In this document: positions 56,447-64,000 of the stretch, one piece after another
How the letters are laid out: every line of letters begins with the position of its first letter
How positions within the stretch are numbered: the stretch's first letter is position 1
NCBI RefSeq assembly: GCF_041200025.1
Contig: NZ_CP165628.1
Coordinates: 3,348,001-3,412,000 of the forward strand
Origin: Rouxiella sp. WC2420
GTDB lineage: Bacteria; Pseudomonadota; Gammaproteobacteria; Enterobacterales; Enterobacteriaceae
Direction: 5' to 3'
Length of the DNA stretch: 64,000 nucleotides
Program-made: the position numbers and the translations under genes
Notes under the pieces: model-generated
The model's database searches: none
What the model was told of the DNA's origin: nothing
What the model saw: only the letters and a program-made list of their open reading frames with translations

Positions 56447-56881
56447 TTATGGTTTGTTTTGTAACGAAGCGATGTTCTTTTCTAATCTGGCCAGCATTTC
56501 CAGCAGCAAATTGATGTCGGTAGAAGACATCCCCGATAAAATTTCTTTGCGGGTATCATCAATCACTGTTTCCATCTGATTAATGATCGGGGCCGCTTCT
56601 TCGGTCAGTTTGATGCGTTTGGCGCGACGATCGCTGGCGCAAGTCTGGCGGGTGATCAACTTTTTCTCTTCCAGCTGATCCAGCGTCCTGACCAGAGAAG
56701 GTTGCTCAATACCGATTGCTTTTGCCAGCTGGATTTGCGACTGCTCAGGCGGCAAAATATTGATGTTGTGCAATGTCACCCAATGCGTTTGCGTCAGCTC
56801 CAGCGGCTTGAGACGATCGTCGATTAACGCACGCCAGACGCGAACTAATCGTGCGAGATCTGACCCTAGGTTCGATTCCAA
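56447..56881 (-). CDS. slyA: MarR-family regulator SlyA
   Basis: SlyA is a MarR-type dimer that counteracts H-NS silencing of virulence and envelope genes. The 144 residues equal the E. coli length. The start is TTG at 56881, with AAGGAG correctly spaced; the rare TTG start is also known for slyA in other enterics. The winged helix covers residues about 45-95: [26 protein letters not shown] and the wing [19 protein letters not shown] segment [16 protein letters not shown] SlyA palindrome lies 17 bp upstream, so autoregulation is likely. Divergent from ydhIJK. Confidence 0.97.
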   Translation of the reverse strand: MESNLGSDLARLVRVWRALIDDRLKPLELTQTHWVTLHNINILPPEQSQIQLAKAIGIEQPSLVRTLDQLEEKKLITRQTCASDRRAKRIKLTEEAAPIINQMETVIDDTRKEILSGMSSTDINLLLEMLARLEKNIASLQNKP

Positions 56882-56897
56882 TGCACTCTCCTTATAA

Positions 56898-56909
56898 TTA
56901 GCATGCTAA
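56898..56909. promoter_or_regulatory. SlyA operator
   Basis: TTAGCATGCTAA is a perfect 12-bp palindrome and matches the SlyA consensus TTAGCAAGCTAA at 11 of 12 positions. It lies between slyA and the divergent ydhIJK operon, near the slyA start, and can control both. Confidence 0.75.
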
Positions 56910-57073
56910 GATAACTCCCCAGAGTTTAGCTTAGTTCTCGTGAATTTAATCTTAAAATTATAAATCTAAACGCGTAAGCTCTAATACAATTAATCTGAGT
57001 CTGTTGCCCCAAATGCAAAACGCACCCAGAAGCCCGATTATTTATAACACAACCGGATGCAGAGATTAATATT

Positions 57074-57310
57074 GTGATTGCCCAAATGTTCCATTCTGGT
57101 CCTTTTCTCCCAGATCTTGTGCTGGGGGCTTCCCTTTATTTCCCTCCTATTTTTAAAGCATTTTTACTTGGACTCCTAATTTGGCTGATTATTCATCGCC
57201 TGGTGCGTGACTGGATTTACTCTGGTGAAATCTGGCATCCAACTTTGATGGATTTATCTATATTTGTCATATCCATATGCGCTGCACTGCTGCTGATTGT
57301 GAATGAGTAA
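57074..57310 (+). CDS. ydhI: DUF1656 small membrane protein YdhI
   Basis: A 78-residue inner-membrane protein of the DUF1656 family (E. coli YdhI 78). Two hydrophobic helices lie near residues 25-42 and 57-75. Conserved segments are [13 protein letters not shown] and [21 protein letters not shown]1656 proteins accompany HlyD/FUSC efflux pairs, as here. The start is a GTG at 57074. It is the first gene of ydhIJK, with ydhJ five bases after. Confidence 0.92.
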   Translation: MIAQMFHSGPFLPDLVLGASLYFPPIFKAFLLGLLIWLIIHRLVRDWIYSGEIWHPTLMDLSIFVISICAALLLIVNE

Positions 57311-57315
57311 AAAAG

Positions 57316-58173
57316 ATGAAATTTAAAACACTTAAATATTTTTCAACCCTGGCAGTATTAGCGGTCGCATTATGTGCAGGTTGGTGGATGTGGAACTATT
57401 ATATGCAGTCCCCATGGACCCGCGATGGCAAAGTCCGCGCAGAATTAGTCGATATTACGCCGGAGGTGTCAGGCAGAATCACCGATATTACGGTTCATGA
57501 CAACCAGTATGTCCATGCGGGAGAGGTTTTGTTTACTTTGGATCCGGTGCCGTTCCAGATTGCGGTTGATAATGCCAAAGCCTCGGTCGACAAAGCTGAG
57601 GCAGACCTTGAAAAGGCCAATCACGAAGCCGAGCGCAGGCAAAAACTGGGGCGTGATGTAATTTCCACCGAATCACTGGATCAGGCCAACCTCGAGGCAA
57701 AATCCATGAAAGCCACGCTCGAAGCCAATCAGGCTAACCTGGAGCAGGCACGCTGGAATTTAAGCAAGACAAAAGTCTTCGCCCCAACCGACGGTTACAT
57801 CACCAACCTCTCGGCGCGAAAAGGCAACTATGCCACCAGCGGAACACCATTGGTGGCGCTGGTTGACGCGCACTCCTTCTACGTGCTGGGATATTTTGAA
57901 GAAACCAAGCTGAAGCATATCAACGTCGGAAACCAGGCTGATATCGTGCTGTATGACGGCAATGTGCCACTGAAAGGCCAGGTAGAAAGCATTGGCAGGG
58001 CCATTTATGACCAAAGCGTGGAAAGTTCCAATGGTCTGCTGCTCGACGTGAAACCCAATGTACCTTGGGTAAGGCTGGCGCAGCGCGTGCCGGTGAGGAT
58101 CAAAATTGAAAACGTGCCTGACCAGCTGGTGCTGGTCGCTGGCACAACCTGCACGATCTCCATTCATTATTAA
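57316..58173 (+). CDS. ydhJ: HlyD-family periplasmic adaptor YdhJ (AaeA-like)
   Basis: A 285-residue membrane-fusion protein. The N-terminal anchor (about 7-27) is followed by PWTRDGKVRAELVDITPEVSGRI, typical of AaeA/EmrA-type adaptors, a lipoyl half-motif and coiled-coil hairpin (about 90-155) and the second lipoyl half with VFAPTDGYITNLSARKGNYA. The C-terminal beta-barrel carries FYVLGYFEETKLKHI. It links YdhK to an unknown outer-membrane factor. The gap to ydhI is five bases and to ydhK nine. Confidence 0.93.
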   Translation: MKFKTLKYFSTLAVLAVALCAGWWMWNYYMQSPWTRDGKVRAELVDITPEVSGRITDITVHDNQYVHAGEVLFTLDPVPFQIAVDNAKASVDKAEADLEKANHEAERRQKLGRDVISTESLDQANLEAKSMKATLEANQANLEQARWNLSKTKVFAPTDGYITNLSARKGNYATSGTPLVALVDAHSFYVLGYFEETKLKHINVGNQADIVLYDGNVPLKGQVESIGRAIYDQSVESSNGLLLDVKPNVPWVRLAQRVPVRIKIENVPDQLVLVAGTTCTISIHY

Positions 58174-58182
58174 GGACAGCGT

Positions 58183-60228
58183 GTGAATTTCTCATGGCTG
58201 GAATGGAAAAACACCCTTTGGGGGAAGTCTAGCGCGGCCCAGTGGCGTTATGCGCTGCGTAACTCCATCGCGATGTGTCTGGCACTGTGGATTGCCTTTG
58301 TACTGGAGCTTGACGAGCCTTATTGGGCGCTGACTTCGGCGGCGGTGGTCAGTTTTCCGACCGTTGGTGGAGTCATCAGCAAAAGTATTGGTCGCGTATT
58401 TGGCAGCCTGCTCGGCGCCACCGCCGCAGTACTCATTGCCGGGCATACGCTGAACGACCCGTGGTTGTTCACATTGTCTATCGCCGCCTGGCTGGGATTG
58501 TGTACTTACGCTTCCAACCTTTATCAAAACAACGTTTCTTACGCCTTTGCGCTGGCAGGCTACACTGCGGCAATTATTGTTTTTTCGACCGTTAACATTA
58601 CCGATACCACGAGTATCTTTGATATCGCGCAAGCCAGGGTTTGCGAGGTGATCACCGGAATTTTGTGTGGTGCGTTTATGATGATGGTGTTGCCCAGCAC
58701 TTCTGACGGCGATGCGCTGCTTACTTCGCTGCGAAAAATGCACACTCAGTTGTTGGAGCATGCGCAATTGCTGTGGCGCAGCGAAGTCACCAACCAGATC
58801 CGCGTCTCGCATGAAGGGGTGATCAACCAGATCCTGACATTGAACCTGCTGCGCATTCAGGCCTTCTGGAGCCATTACCGCCTGCGTCAGCAAAATAATT
58901 TGCTTAACTATCTGTTGCATCAGCAATTACAGTTGACCAGTTACATCTCCAGCCTGCGAAGAATGATGCTCAACTGGCCTAATCAGCCTGAAAATCTCAA
59001 TCAGCAACTTGCCACTCTGCTAGAACAATTACGTGACCCGGAAATGAATAAATACCGGTTGGCAAAAACGTTGTTGATGCTTAAACCGGCTGATACCAGC
59101 GATTATCGGCAGCAGGCATTTTGGCTACGAATGCGCGATTTTTGCTGGTTGTACCTGCGTAATGAACGGCTTTTGCAAAAGGTCGAAAACGCCAATCTAG
59201 TGGCGGTCGACCGGATCGAGGCACCGCGCGTTAGCCGATTGACTCGCCATGCCGATAACACCGAGGCAGTTTACAGCGGAGTGCGTACTTTTTTATGCAT
59301 CGTGATTGCCTGTGCTTACTGGATCAACACACAGTGGGATTCCGGCGCTGCCGGGGTAACATTAGCCGCGATTGGTTGCGTACTTTACTCATCGACGCCC
59401 TCCCCTATCAACAGCGTCACACTGCTGACAAAGTCGCTGATTTGGCTGTTTTTTGGCTGCTTTATCATCAAGTTTGGCGTGATGGTGCAGATTAATGACT
59501 TCTGGCTATTTTGCTCATTCCTGCTGCCGCTGCTTTGTACCATGCAACTGTCTAAACTGCAGTACAAACGCTATGCCGCGCTTTGGGGGCAACTGATCGT
59601 CTTTAGTGGATCTTTTTTAGCGGTAACCAACCCACCGAGCTATGACTATCAATCTTTTTTCAATGATGGACTCGGCAAGATTGCTGGCGTGATGCTGGCA
59701 GGCCTGTTCTTCCAGGTACTGCGCCCCAGCTCCGACAGCCGTAAAAGCCGACGCCAGATTCGCGCGCTGCGCCGCGAGTTTATCGACCAGCTGAGCCGTA
59801 AACCACAGCTTTCACATTTGCAGTTTGAATCGCTGATTTACTATCGCGTCAATCAGCTAAACCAGAGTAAAGATCAAACTTCGCGCAACTGGCTACTGCG
59901 CTGGGGCGTGGTATTGCTGAACTGTAGTCATATTGTCTGGCAGCTGCGCCAATGGGAATCGCGGTCAAATCCGCTGTCGAAGGTGCGTGATGTATGCATC
60001 CACTGCCTGAAAGGGATTATGACCGAACGCGGAGTCAGTCATCCTAGACTGGAAGCTAGCCTGACCGAGTTGCAGCGCATCAGTGAAGCGCTTTCGCACC
60101 ACCCTGACGAATCGGCCCGAGAGCTGGCCGGGGTTATTTGGCGACTGTACTGTTCGCTATCTCAGTTGCAGTCTTCTATTAATATTGAAGATGTTGCAGC
60201 AACGCCAACGGAAGGTAAACCGGCCTGA
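58183..60228 (+). CDS. ydhK: FUSC-family efflux transporter YdhK (AaeB-like)
   Basis: A 681-residue inner-membrane protein (E. coli 670) of the aromatic-acid exporter (ArAE/FUSC) family. Two blocks of membrane helices (about 20-170 and 370-520) flank cytoplasmic domains. The first block has the [20 protein letters not shown] motif, the second [20 protein letters not shown], each a family signature. The substrate is not known for YdhK; aromatic or hydroxylated acids are likely from AaeB. The start is a GTG with TAAGGAC upstream. It ends two bases before the convergent DUF1289 gene. Confidence 0.94.
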   Translation: MNFSWLEWKNTLWGKSSAAQWRYALRNSIAMCLALWIAFVLELDEPYWALTSAAVVSFPTVGGVISKSIGRVFGSLLGATAAVLIAGHTLNDPWLFTLSIAAWLGLCTYASNLYQNNVSYAFALAGYTAAIIVFSTVNITDTTSIFDIAQARVCEVITGILCGAFMMMVLPSTSDGDALLTSLRKMHTQLLEHAQLLWRSEVTNQIRVSHEGVINQILTLNLLRIQAFWSHYRLRQQNNLLNYLLHQQLQLTSYISSLRRMMLNWPNQPENLNQQLATLLEQLRDPEMNKYRLAKTLLMLKPADTSDYRQQAFWLRMRDFCWLYLRNERLLQKVENANLVAVDRIEAPRVSRLTRHADNTEAVYSGVRTFLCIVIACAYWINTQWDSGAAGVTLAAIGCVLYSSTPSPINSVTLLTKSLIWLFFGCFIIKFGVMVQINDFWLFCSFLLPLLCTMQLSKLQYKRYAALWGQLIVFSGSFLAVTNPPSYDYQSFFNDGLGKIAGVMLAGLFFQVLRPSSDSRKSRRQIRALRREFIDQLSRKPQLSHLQFESLIYYRVNQLNQSKDQTSRNWLLRWGVVLLNCSHIVWQLRQWESRSNPLSKVRDVCIHCLKGIMTERGVSHPRLEASLTELQRISEALSHHPDESARELAGVIWRLYCSLSQLQSSINIEDVAATPTEGKPA

Positions 60229-60230
60229 AG

Positions 60231-60476
60231 TTAAAACAGCGAAGGTTGTTCCGGAGCGGGATCGTCAATGGAGGGGCCCGCTCGTTTTAGCCGCAGGAAG
60301 CGTTGATGGCACAAACGCAGAACGTGGCGTTTTTCAACGTCGCTCATGTTTATCCAGCCGAAGCGTTCCTCGCGGCTGCGAAAGCAACCACGACAAAAGC
60401 CGTTAGGGCCTGATTCACAAACCCCTCGGCAAGGGCTGGGAATATCAAAAAACTCGAGTTGCTCTGCCACATCCAC
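60231..60476 (-). CDS. ydhL: DUF1289 cysteine-motif protein YdhL
   Basis: An 81-residue protein with the DUF1289 core PCRGVCESGPNGFCRGCFRS, four Cys arranged CxxxC...CxxC, then the conserved ERFGWINMSD segment and RHVLRLCHQRFLRL. The Cys suggest metal binding; the function is not known. In E. coli ydhL neighbours nemR-nemA. Here it lies 200 bases before nemA and no nemR lies between. Confidence 0.92.
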   Translation of the reverse strand: MDVAEQLEFFDIPSPCRGVCESGPNGFCRGCFRSREERFGWINMSDVEKRHVLRLCHQRFLRLKRAGPSIDDPAPEQPSLF

Positions 60477-60598
60477 TCCACATAAATCAGGTTATCTGCC
60501 TGCACCGGCCAAATCTGGTGATATTTTAGACTAAAAATTCAATAATCCCGCCTTTTAACTAAGCAGAATGAGCTTTCAGTATCTTGGGCCGGTTGACC

Positions 60599-60614
60599 TA
60601 GACTGATCGGTCTA
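60599..60614. promoter_or_regulatory. palindrome upstream of nemA (possible TetR-type operator)
   Basis: TAGAC (60599-60603) and GTCTA (60610-60614) form a 5-6-5 inverted repeat. It is of the kind bound by TetR-family repressors such as NemR. It lies 61 bp upstream of nemA. No repressor gene is adjacent. Confidence 0.45.
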
Positions 60615-60674
60615 TTACCGTAGTGACAGAAATTGACGAACAATTAGTCCATTAATCATTAGGGATCGCCGAAC

Positions 60675-61766
60675 ATGTCAAAACTTTTTACACCCATCGT
60701 CGTAGGTAAAAAAACTTTACCAAACCGCGTTTTTATGGCTCCGTTAACTCGCCTGCGCAGCATTGAACCTGGCGATATTCCTACTCCGCTGATGGGCGAA
60801 TATTATGCACAGCGCCACAGTTCAGGTCTGATTATCACTGAGGCGACGCAAATTTCCTTCCAGGCAAAAGGCTACGCCGGTGCGCCGGGACTGCATACGC
60901 CAGAGCAAACCGCAGCCTGGAAAAAAATCGTTGCCGGTGTTCACGCCAAAGAAGGTTATATCGCCGTTCAGCTGTGGCACACTGGCCGTATCTCACACTC
61001 CAGTTTGCAGCCTGACAATCTGGCGCCAGTGGCTCCTTCAGCCATTGCTGCAGGCACTCGTACTAGCCTGCGTGACGAAAACGGCAATGCCATTCGTGAA
61101 GAAACTTCAACGCCTCGCGCGCTGGAAACTCATGAAATTTCGGGCATCGTTAACGATTTCCGCCTGGCGGCAGCCCATTCCCGCGAAGCAGACTTTGACT
61201 ACATTGAGTTGCATGCCGCGCACGGATACTTGCTACACCAGTTCATGTCTCCGGCATCAAACGTGCGTGACGACCAGTACGGCGGCACTGTTGAAAATCG
61301 CACTCGCCTGACACTTGAGGTGGTAGATGCGACGGTGGCAGAAATCGGTGCCGATCGTGTGGGTATTCGCATCTCTCCGCTTGGTCCGTTCAATGGTCTG
61401 GACAACGGTGAAGATCAGGAAGCTGCAGCGGTTTATCTACTCGATGAATTGAACAAACGCAATCTGGCATACCTGCACATCTCCGAGCCAGACTGGGCCG
61501 GCGGCCAGCCTTACAGCGAAAAATTCCGTAAAATTATTCGCCAGCATTATCAGGGCGTGATAGTTGGCGCAGGCGCTTACAGTGCCGAGAAAGGCGAAGA
61601 ATTGATTGCCAAAGGCTACATTGATGCCGTCGCCTTTGGTCGTAGCTACATTGCCAACCCGGATCTGGTCGAGCGCCTGAAAAGCCACGCGCCACTAAAC
61701 GCCCCACAGCCAGAAACCTTCTACGGCGGCGGTGCCAAGGGCTATACCGATTACCCAACACTGTAA
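60675..61766 (+). CDS. nemA: N-ethylmaleimide reductase NemA
   Basis: An old-yellow-enzyme FMN reductase of electrophilic alkenes and nitrocompounds. The 363 residues (E. coli 365) begin [25 protein letters not shown]. The substrate-binding pair is HxxH in [14 protein letters not shown], and FMN-phosphate contacts are in VGAGAYSAE and [12 protein letters not shown]. It is normally controlled by NemR, a TetR-family repressor that senses electrophiles and hypochlorite; nemR is not adjacent here. It precedes gloA as in E. coli; both detoxify reactive carbonyl or electrophile stress. Confidence 0.96.
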   Translation: MSKLFTPIVVGKKTLPNRVFMAPLTRLRSIEPGDIPTPLMGEYYAQRHSSGLIITEATQISFQAKGYAGAPGLHTPEQTAAWKKIVAGVHAKEGYIAVQLWHTGRISHSSLQPDNLAPVAPSAIAAGTRTSLRDENGNAIREETSTPRALETHEISGIVNDFRLAAAHSREADFDYIELHAAHGYLLHQFMSPASNVRDDQYGGTVENRTRLTLEVVDATVAEIGADRVGIRISPLGPFNGLDNGEDQEAAAVYLLDELNKRNLAYLHISEPDWAGGQPYSEKFRKIIRQHYQGVIVGAGAYSAEKGEELIAKGYIDAVAFGRSYIANPDLVERLKSHAPLNAPQPETFYGGGAKGYTDYPTL

Positions 61767-61870
61767 ATTATCGTTAATCCAGACTTTAGATTAGACAGTG
61801 TTTAACGAGTGTACAGTCGTGGCGTCTATTACAGACAAAACGGCTGTATTACGTTAGTCTACTTGTTCGA

Positions 61871-61904
61871 TAGTATTTAACTGGCAATAGTATTTAACTG
61901 GCAA
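61871..61904. repeat. 17-bp perfect tandem duplication upstream of gloA
   Basis: TAGTATTTAACTGGCAA at 61871-61887 is repeated exactly at 61888-61904, ending 13 bases before the gloA ATG, next to its AGAGGG ribosome binding site. Confidence 0.95.
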
Positions 61905-61916
61905 TCAGAGGGAATT

Positions 61917-62324
61917 ATGCGTTTACTCCATACCATGATCCGCGTTGGCGATATGCAGCGCTCCATTAAATTTTATACTGAAGTACTGGGCATGCGAGTG
62001 CTGCGTACCAGCCAAAATACTGAGTACAAATACGATCTGGCTTTCGTTGGCTATGAAGATGAAAGCAAAGGCGCTGTCATTGAACTGACCTATAACTACG
62101 GCGTTGACAGTTATGACCACGGCACCGCTTTTGGTCATCTGGCGCTGGGCGTCGATAACGTGGCACAAACTTGCGAAGACATCCGCAAAGCCGGTGGTAG
62201 CGTAGTGCGCGAAGCTGGCCCGGTTAAAGGCGGCACGACTATTATTGCCTTCGTTGAAGATCCAGATGGTTATAAAATCGAGTTAATCGAATCAAAACAC
62301 GCTGGTCAGGGCCTGGGTAATTAA
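61917..62324 (+). CDS. gloA: glyoxalase I (lactoylglutathione lyase)
   Basis: Isomerises the methylglyoxal-glutathione hemithioacetal to S-lactoylglutathione. The 135 residues equal the E. coli enzyme. Nickel ligands are seen as His5 ([10 protein letters not shown]), Glu56 ([11 protein letters not shown]), His74 ([12 protein letters not shown]) and Glu122 (KIELIESK). AGAGGG precedes the ATG. It lies after nemA and before rnt, the E. coli order. A tandem duplication lies just upstream, so a change in leader spacing is possible. Cytosolic. Confidence 0.97.
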   Translation: MRLLHTMIRVGDMQRSIKFYTEVLGMRVLRTSQNTEYKYDLAFVGYEDESKGAVIELTYNYGVDSYDHGTAFGHLALGVDNVAQTCEDIRKAGGSVVREAGPVKGGTTIIAFVEDPDGYKIELIESKHAGQGLGN

Positions 62325-62344
62325 TCCCGCCGGAGACAGCTATC

Positions 62345-62371
62345 AAGGGCGCGAAGGTTGCGCCCTTTTTT
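62345..62371 (+). terminator. terminator of gloA
   Basis: AAGGGCGC (62345-62352) pairs with GCGCCCTT (62360-62367), 7-base loop, followed by T's to 62371. It starts 20 bases after the gloA stop. Confidence 0.9.
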
Positions 62372-62449
62372 CATTTCATACTCCTTTCCTGCATCTGGCC
62401 TGAAAATTTGCCATAATGCGCGCTGAATTCGTTTAAAGATAAGATACCA

Positions 62450-63112
62450 ATGGCTGACAAAAGTGACATTAACGCCCTGAAAGGTCGTTTCCGTGGGTTT
62501 TACCCCGTGGTAATAGATGTAGAAACCGCCGGATTTAATGCCCAGACCGACGCCCTGCTTGAAATCGCAGCCGTGACATTGAAAATGGATGAAGATGGTT
62601 GGCTGCAAAACGATGAAACGCTGCATTTTCACGTCGAACCGTTTGAGGGATCGATACTTCATCCGGAAGCGCTGGCGTTCAACGGTATTGATCCGACCAA
62701 CCCCCTGCGCGGCGCTGTCAGCGAATATGACGCGCTACATGCCATTTTTAAGGCGATTCGCAAGGGGATGAAAGAACAGGATTGCAACCGAGCCATTATC
62801 GTTGCGCACAATGCTAATTTCGATCACAGTTTTATGATGGCGGCGGCAGAGCGTGCAGGCCTCAAGCGTAACCCGTTCCATCCGTTCGCCACGTTCGATA
62901 CTGCCGCGCTGAGCGGGCTGGTGCTTGGTCAAACGGTGTTGGCGAAAGCGTGTATCAGCGCCGGGATGACCTTTGACAGCTCACAGGCGCACTCGGCACT
63001 GTATGATACCGAGCAAACGGCACATCTGTTTTGTGAATTGGTGAATCGTTGGAAACGTCTGGGCGGCTGGCCTTTGCCTATTGCCGAAGATGAGAACGAA
63101 GAGTCAAAATAA
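62450..63112 (+). CDS. rnt: ribonuclease T
   Basis: A DEDD exoribonuclease that trims the 3' ends of tRNA and other stable RNAs. The 220 residues (E. coli 215) hold motif [11 protein letters not shown] (Asp and Glu), motif [12 protein letters not shown] (Asp) and motif [15 protein letters not shown] (His and Asp). The C-terminus is a little extended with acidic residues (AEDENEESK). It acts as a dimer. It lies between gloA and the convergent grxD, as in E. coli. Confidence 0.97.
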   Translation: MADKSDINALKGRFRGFYPVVIDVETAGFNAQTDALLEIAAVTLKMDEDGWLQNDETLHFHVEPFEGSILHPEALAFNGIDPTNPLRGAVSEYDALHAIFKAIRKGMKEQDCNRAIIVAHNANFDHSFMMAAAERAGLKRNPFHPFATFDTAALSGLVLGQTVLAKACISAGMTFDSSQAHSALYDTEQTAHLFCELVNRWKRLGGWPLPIAEDENEESK

Positions 63113-63148
63113 GCATTACTGCCGTTTTAGGAGGCAACTGACATAAAA

Positions 63149-63182
63149 AAAGAGCGGCTAACTGAGCCGCTCTTTCTATTTA
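63149..63182 (+). terminator. terminator of rnt
   Basis: AAAGAGCGGCT (63149-63159) pairs perfectly with AGCCGCTCTTT (63165-63175), 5-base loop, then a T-rich tract. A's on the left allow some action on the minus strand too. Confidence 0.9.
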
Positions 63183-63206
63183 TCTTTATACGCCGATTAA
63201 AACTAA

Positions 63207-63245
63207 ACTACACGCCGATGTAAACTACACGCCGATGTAAACTAC
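63207..63245. repeat. 17-bp tandem duplication between rnt and grxD
   Basis: ACTACACGCCGATGTAA at 63207-63223 is repeated at 63224-63240 and starts again (ACTAC). A diverged copy (ACGCCGATTAAAACT) lies just to the left near 63190. Confidence 0.95.
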
Positions 63246-63302
63246 TTTAGCCCGGAGAGAATCTACGCAGGGTAGAACTAGCCTCGACGTATAATCAAGC
63301 CA

Positions 63303-63650
63303 TTACTCAGGCTGTTCTTCCTGAGACTTATATTTTTCAGCCGTTTCTTTGATCAGCTGCTGCAATTCGCCACGCTGATACATTTCAATCACGATATCAC
63401 AACCGCCGACCAGCTCACCGTCAACCCACAGCTGTGGGAAAGTAGGCCAGTTGGCAAATTTTGGCATCTCGGCACGGATATCCGGATTTAGCAGAATATC
63501 AACATATGCGAAACGCTCACCACAGGCAGAAAGTGCCTGCACGGCCTGAGCAGAGAAACCGCAGCTTGGCAGTTTTGGAGAGCCCTTCATATAAAGAAGA
63601 ATTGGGTTCTCGGAAACTTGCTGTTGGATCTTTTCAATAGTAGTGGTCAT
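63303..63650 (-). CDS. grxD: monothiol glutaredoxin GrxD
   Basis: A CGFS-type glutaredoxin that carries 2Fe-2S clusters with BolA-type partners. The 115-residue length equals E. coli Grx4. It begins TTTIEKIQQQVSENPILLYMKG, with the Lys before GSPKLPSCGFS, the single active Cys in SCGFS near residue 30, the FANWPTFPQLWVDGELVGG glutathione-binding loop (Trp-Pro-Thr and cis-Pro) and GCDIVIEMYQRGEL. It is convergent with rnt. The upstream sequence to the window edge is its promoter region. Confidence 0.97.
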   Translation of the reverse strand: MTTTIEKIQQQVSENPILLYMKGSPKLPSCGFSAQAVQALSACGERFAYVDILLNPDIRAEMPKFANWPTFPQLWVDGELVGGCDIVIEMYQRGELQQLIKETAEKYKSQEEQPE

Positions 63651-64000
63651 TTTATTGCTTCCTCAAGCCAGTAATTGGCTGTCACGGTCATTACTTATTT
63701 AATAAAAACACCAATTTTTATAGGGTTTTTATGTCTTAAACGGATGCATCGCTCTAATGTCAGTGATAGTATCCCTGATTGTTAAAACAGTGCAAAAATA
63801 AAGATGCATATAGAATAACATTTTTGTTCTGTGACTTTAACCCACTCGATCATTTAAGGATCTTTTGAATGATGTGAGTTTAACCCTATGAATATTGGTT
63901 AATTTTACAGCGCCATAGCTTAAAAAACGCGCTGAAAAAAAGTTATTAACTTTTACTCACAATATGAATTAGAATCGAAGCAATTCGTGCTGTTTTGTCT
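63651..64000. other. AT-rich region upstream of grxD to the window edge; no gene seen
   Basis: About 350 bases of AT-rich sequence with several T and A runs and no open frame with a ribosome binding site. It must contain the grxD promoter and probably the control region of a gene beyond the edge. Confidence 0.5.

Noticed and set aside
58192-58926. 244-codon minus-strand frame opposite ydhK
   Set aside because: Antisense of a conserved membrane protein; composition is that of a reversed hydrophobic gene.

Overview
The window is a contiguous stretch of housekeeping chromosome from a member of the Enterobacterales. Almost every protein is a close full-length match, by remembered family features and length, to the trp-tonB-opp-hns-psp-sap-tyrS-slyA-rnt stretch of the Escherichia coli map, but several details point away from E. 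coli. FabV is present, galU is missing from its usual place beside hns, a large ugd plus a UDP-sugar epimerase sit there instead, and nemR is missing. This pattern and the moderate base composition fit Yersiniaceae of the Rahnella/Rouxiella/Ewingella/Yersinia type; the species cannot be fixed by reading alone. I found no phage, insertion sequence, CRISPR array, toxin-antitoxin pair or defence island.

Layout. 1-2.0 kb: the 3' end of trpB, trpA and a small BON-domain lipoprotein. 2.0-4.5 kb: ompW with a consensus FNR box, a cysteine-cluster protein and a lone family 9 glycosyltransferase. 4.7-12.3 kb: yciC, yciB, yciA, an unrecognised membrane protein, tonB, yciI, a 54-residue zinc-ribbon protein, yciY (58 residues), clsA and yciU. 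12.4-18.0 kb: the oppABCDF oligopeptide importer. 19.2-25.4 kb: ychE, adhE, tdk and hns, separated by long AT-rich spacers. 25.6-31.8 kb: a UDP-sugar epimerase and ugd, then rssB, rssA, ychJ and purU, followed by a tRNA-Tyr gene with its own promoter.

32.3-37.7 kb: ycjF-ycjX and the phage-shock operon pspABCD, with a sigma-54 promoter and the divergent activator gene pspF. 38.0-43.3 kb: sapABCDF, with overlapping genes. 43.5-50.7 kb: a more variable stretch with a two-part carboxymuconolactone-decarboxylase-like protein, dtpA, fabV, a small membrane protein, a DapA paralogue and gstA. 50.8-55.5 kb: pdxY, tyrS, pdxH, mliC and anmK. 55.8-60.5 kb: slyB, slyA and the divergent ydhIJK efflux operon, then a DUF1289 protein. 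60.7-63.7 kb: nemA, gloA, rnt and grxD.

Functional threads: envelope stress and integrity (psp, ycjXF, slyB, slyA, mliC, tonB, ompW, clsA); peptide uptake (opp, sap, dtpA); vitamin B6 metabolism around tyrS (pdxY, pdxH); electrophile detoxification (nemA, gloA, gstA); and nucleotide-sugar supply (ugd plus epimerase). The best regulatory signals read directly from the sequence are the SlyA palindrome before slyA, the PhoP-type promoter before slyB, the FNR box before ompW, the sigma-54 promoter of pspA and a perfect 15-bp inverted repeat in the purU leader. I see no convincing new multi-gene system. The most open items are the 341-residue membrane protein, the two-part CMD protein, the purU leader hairpin, the missing nemR and the several short tandem duplications in spacers.
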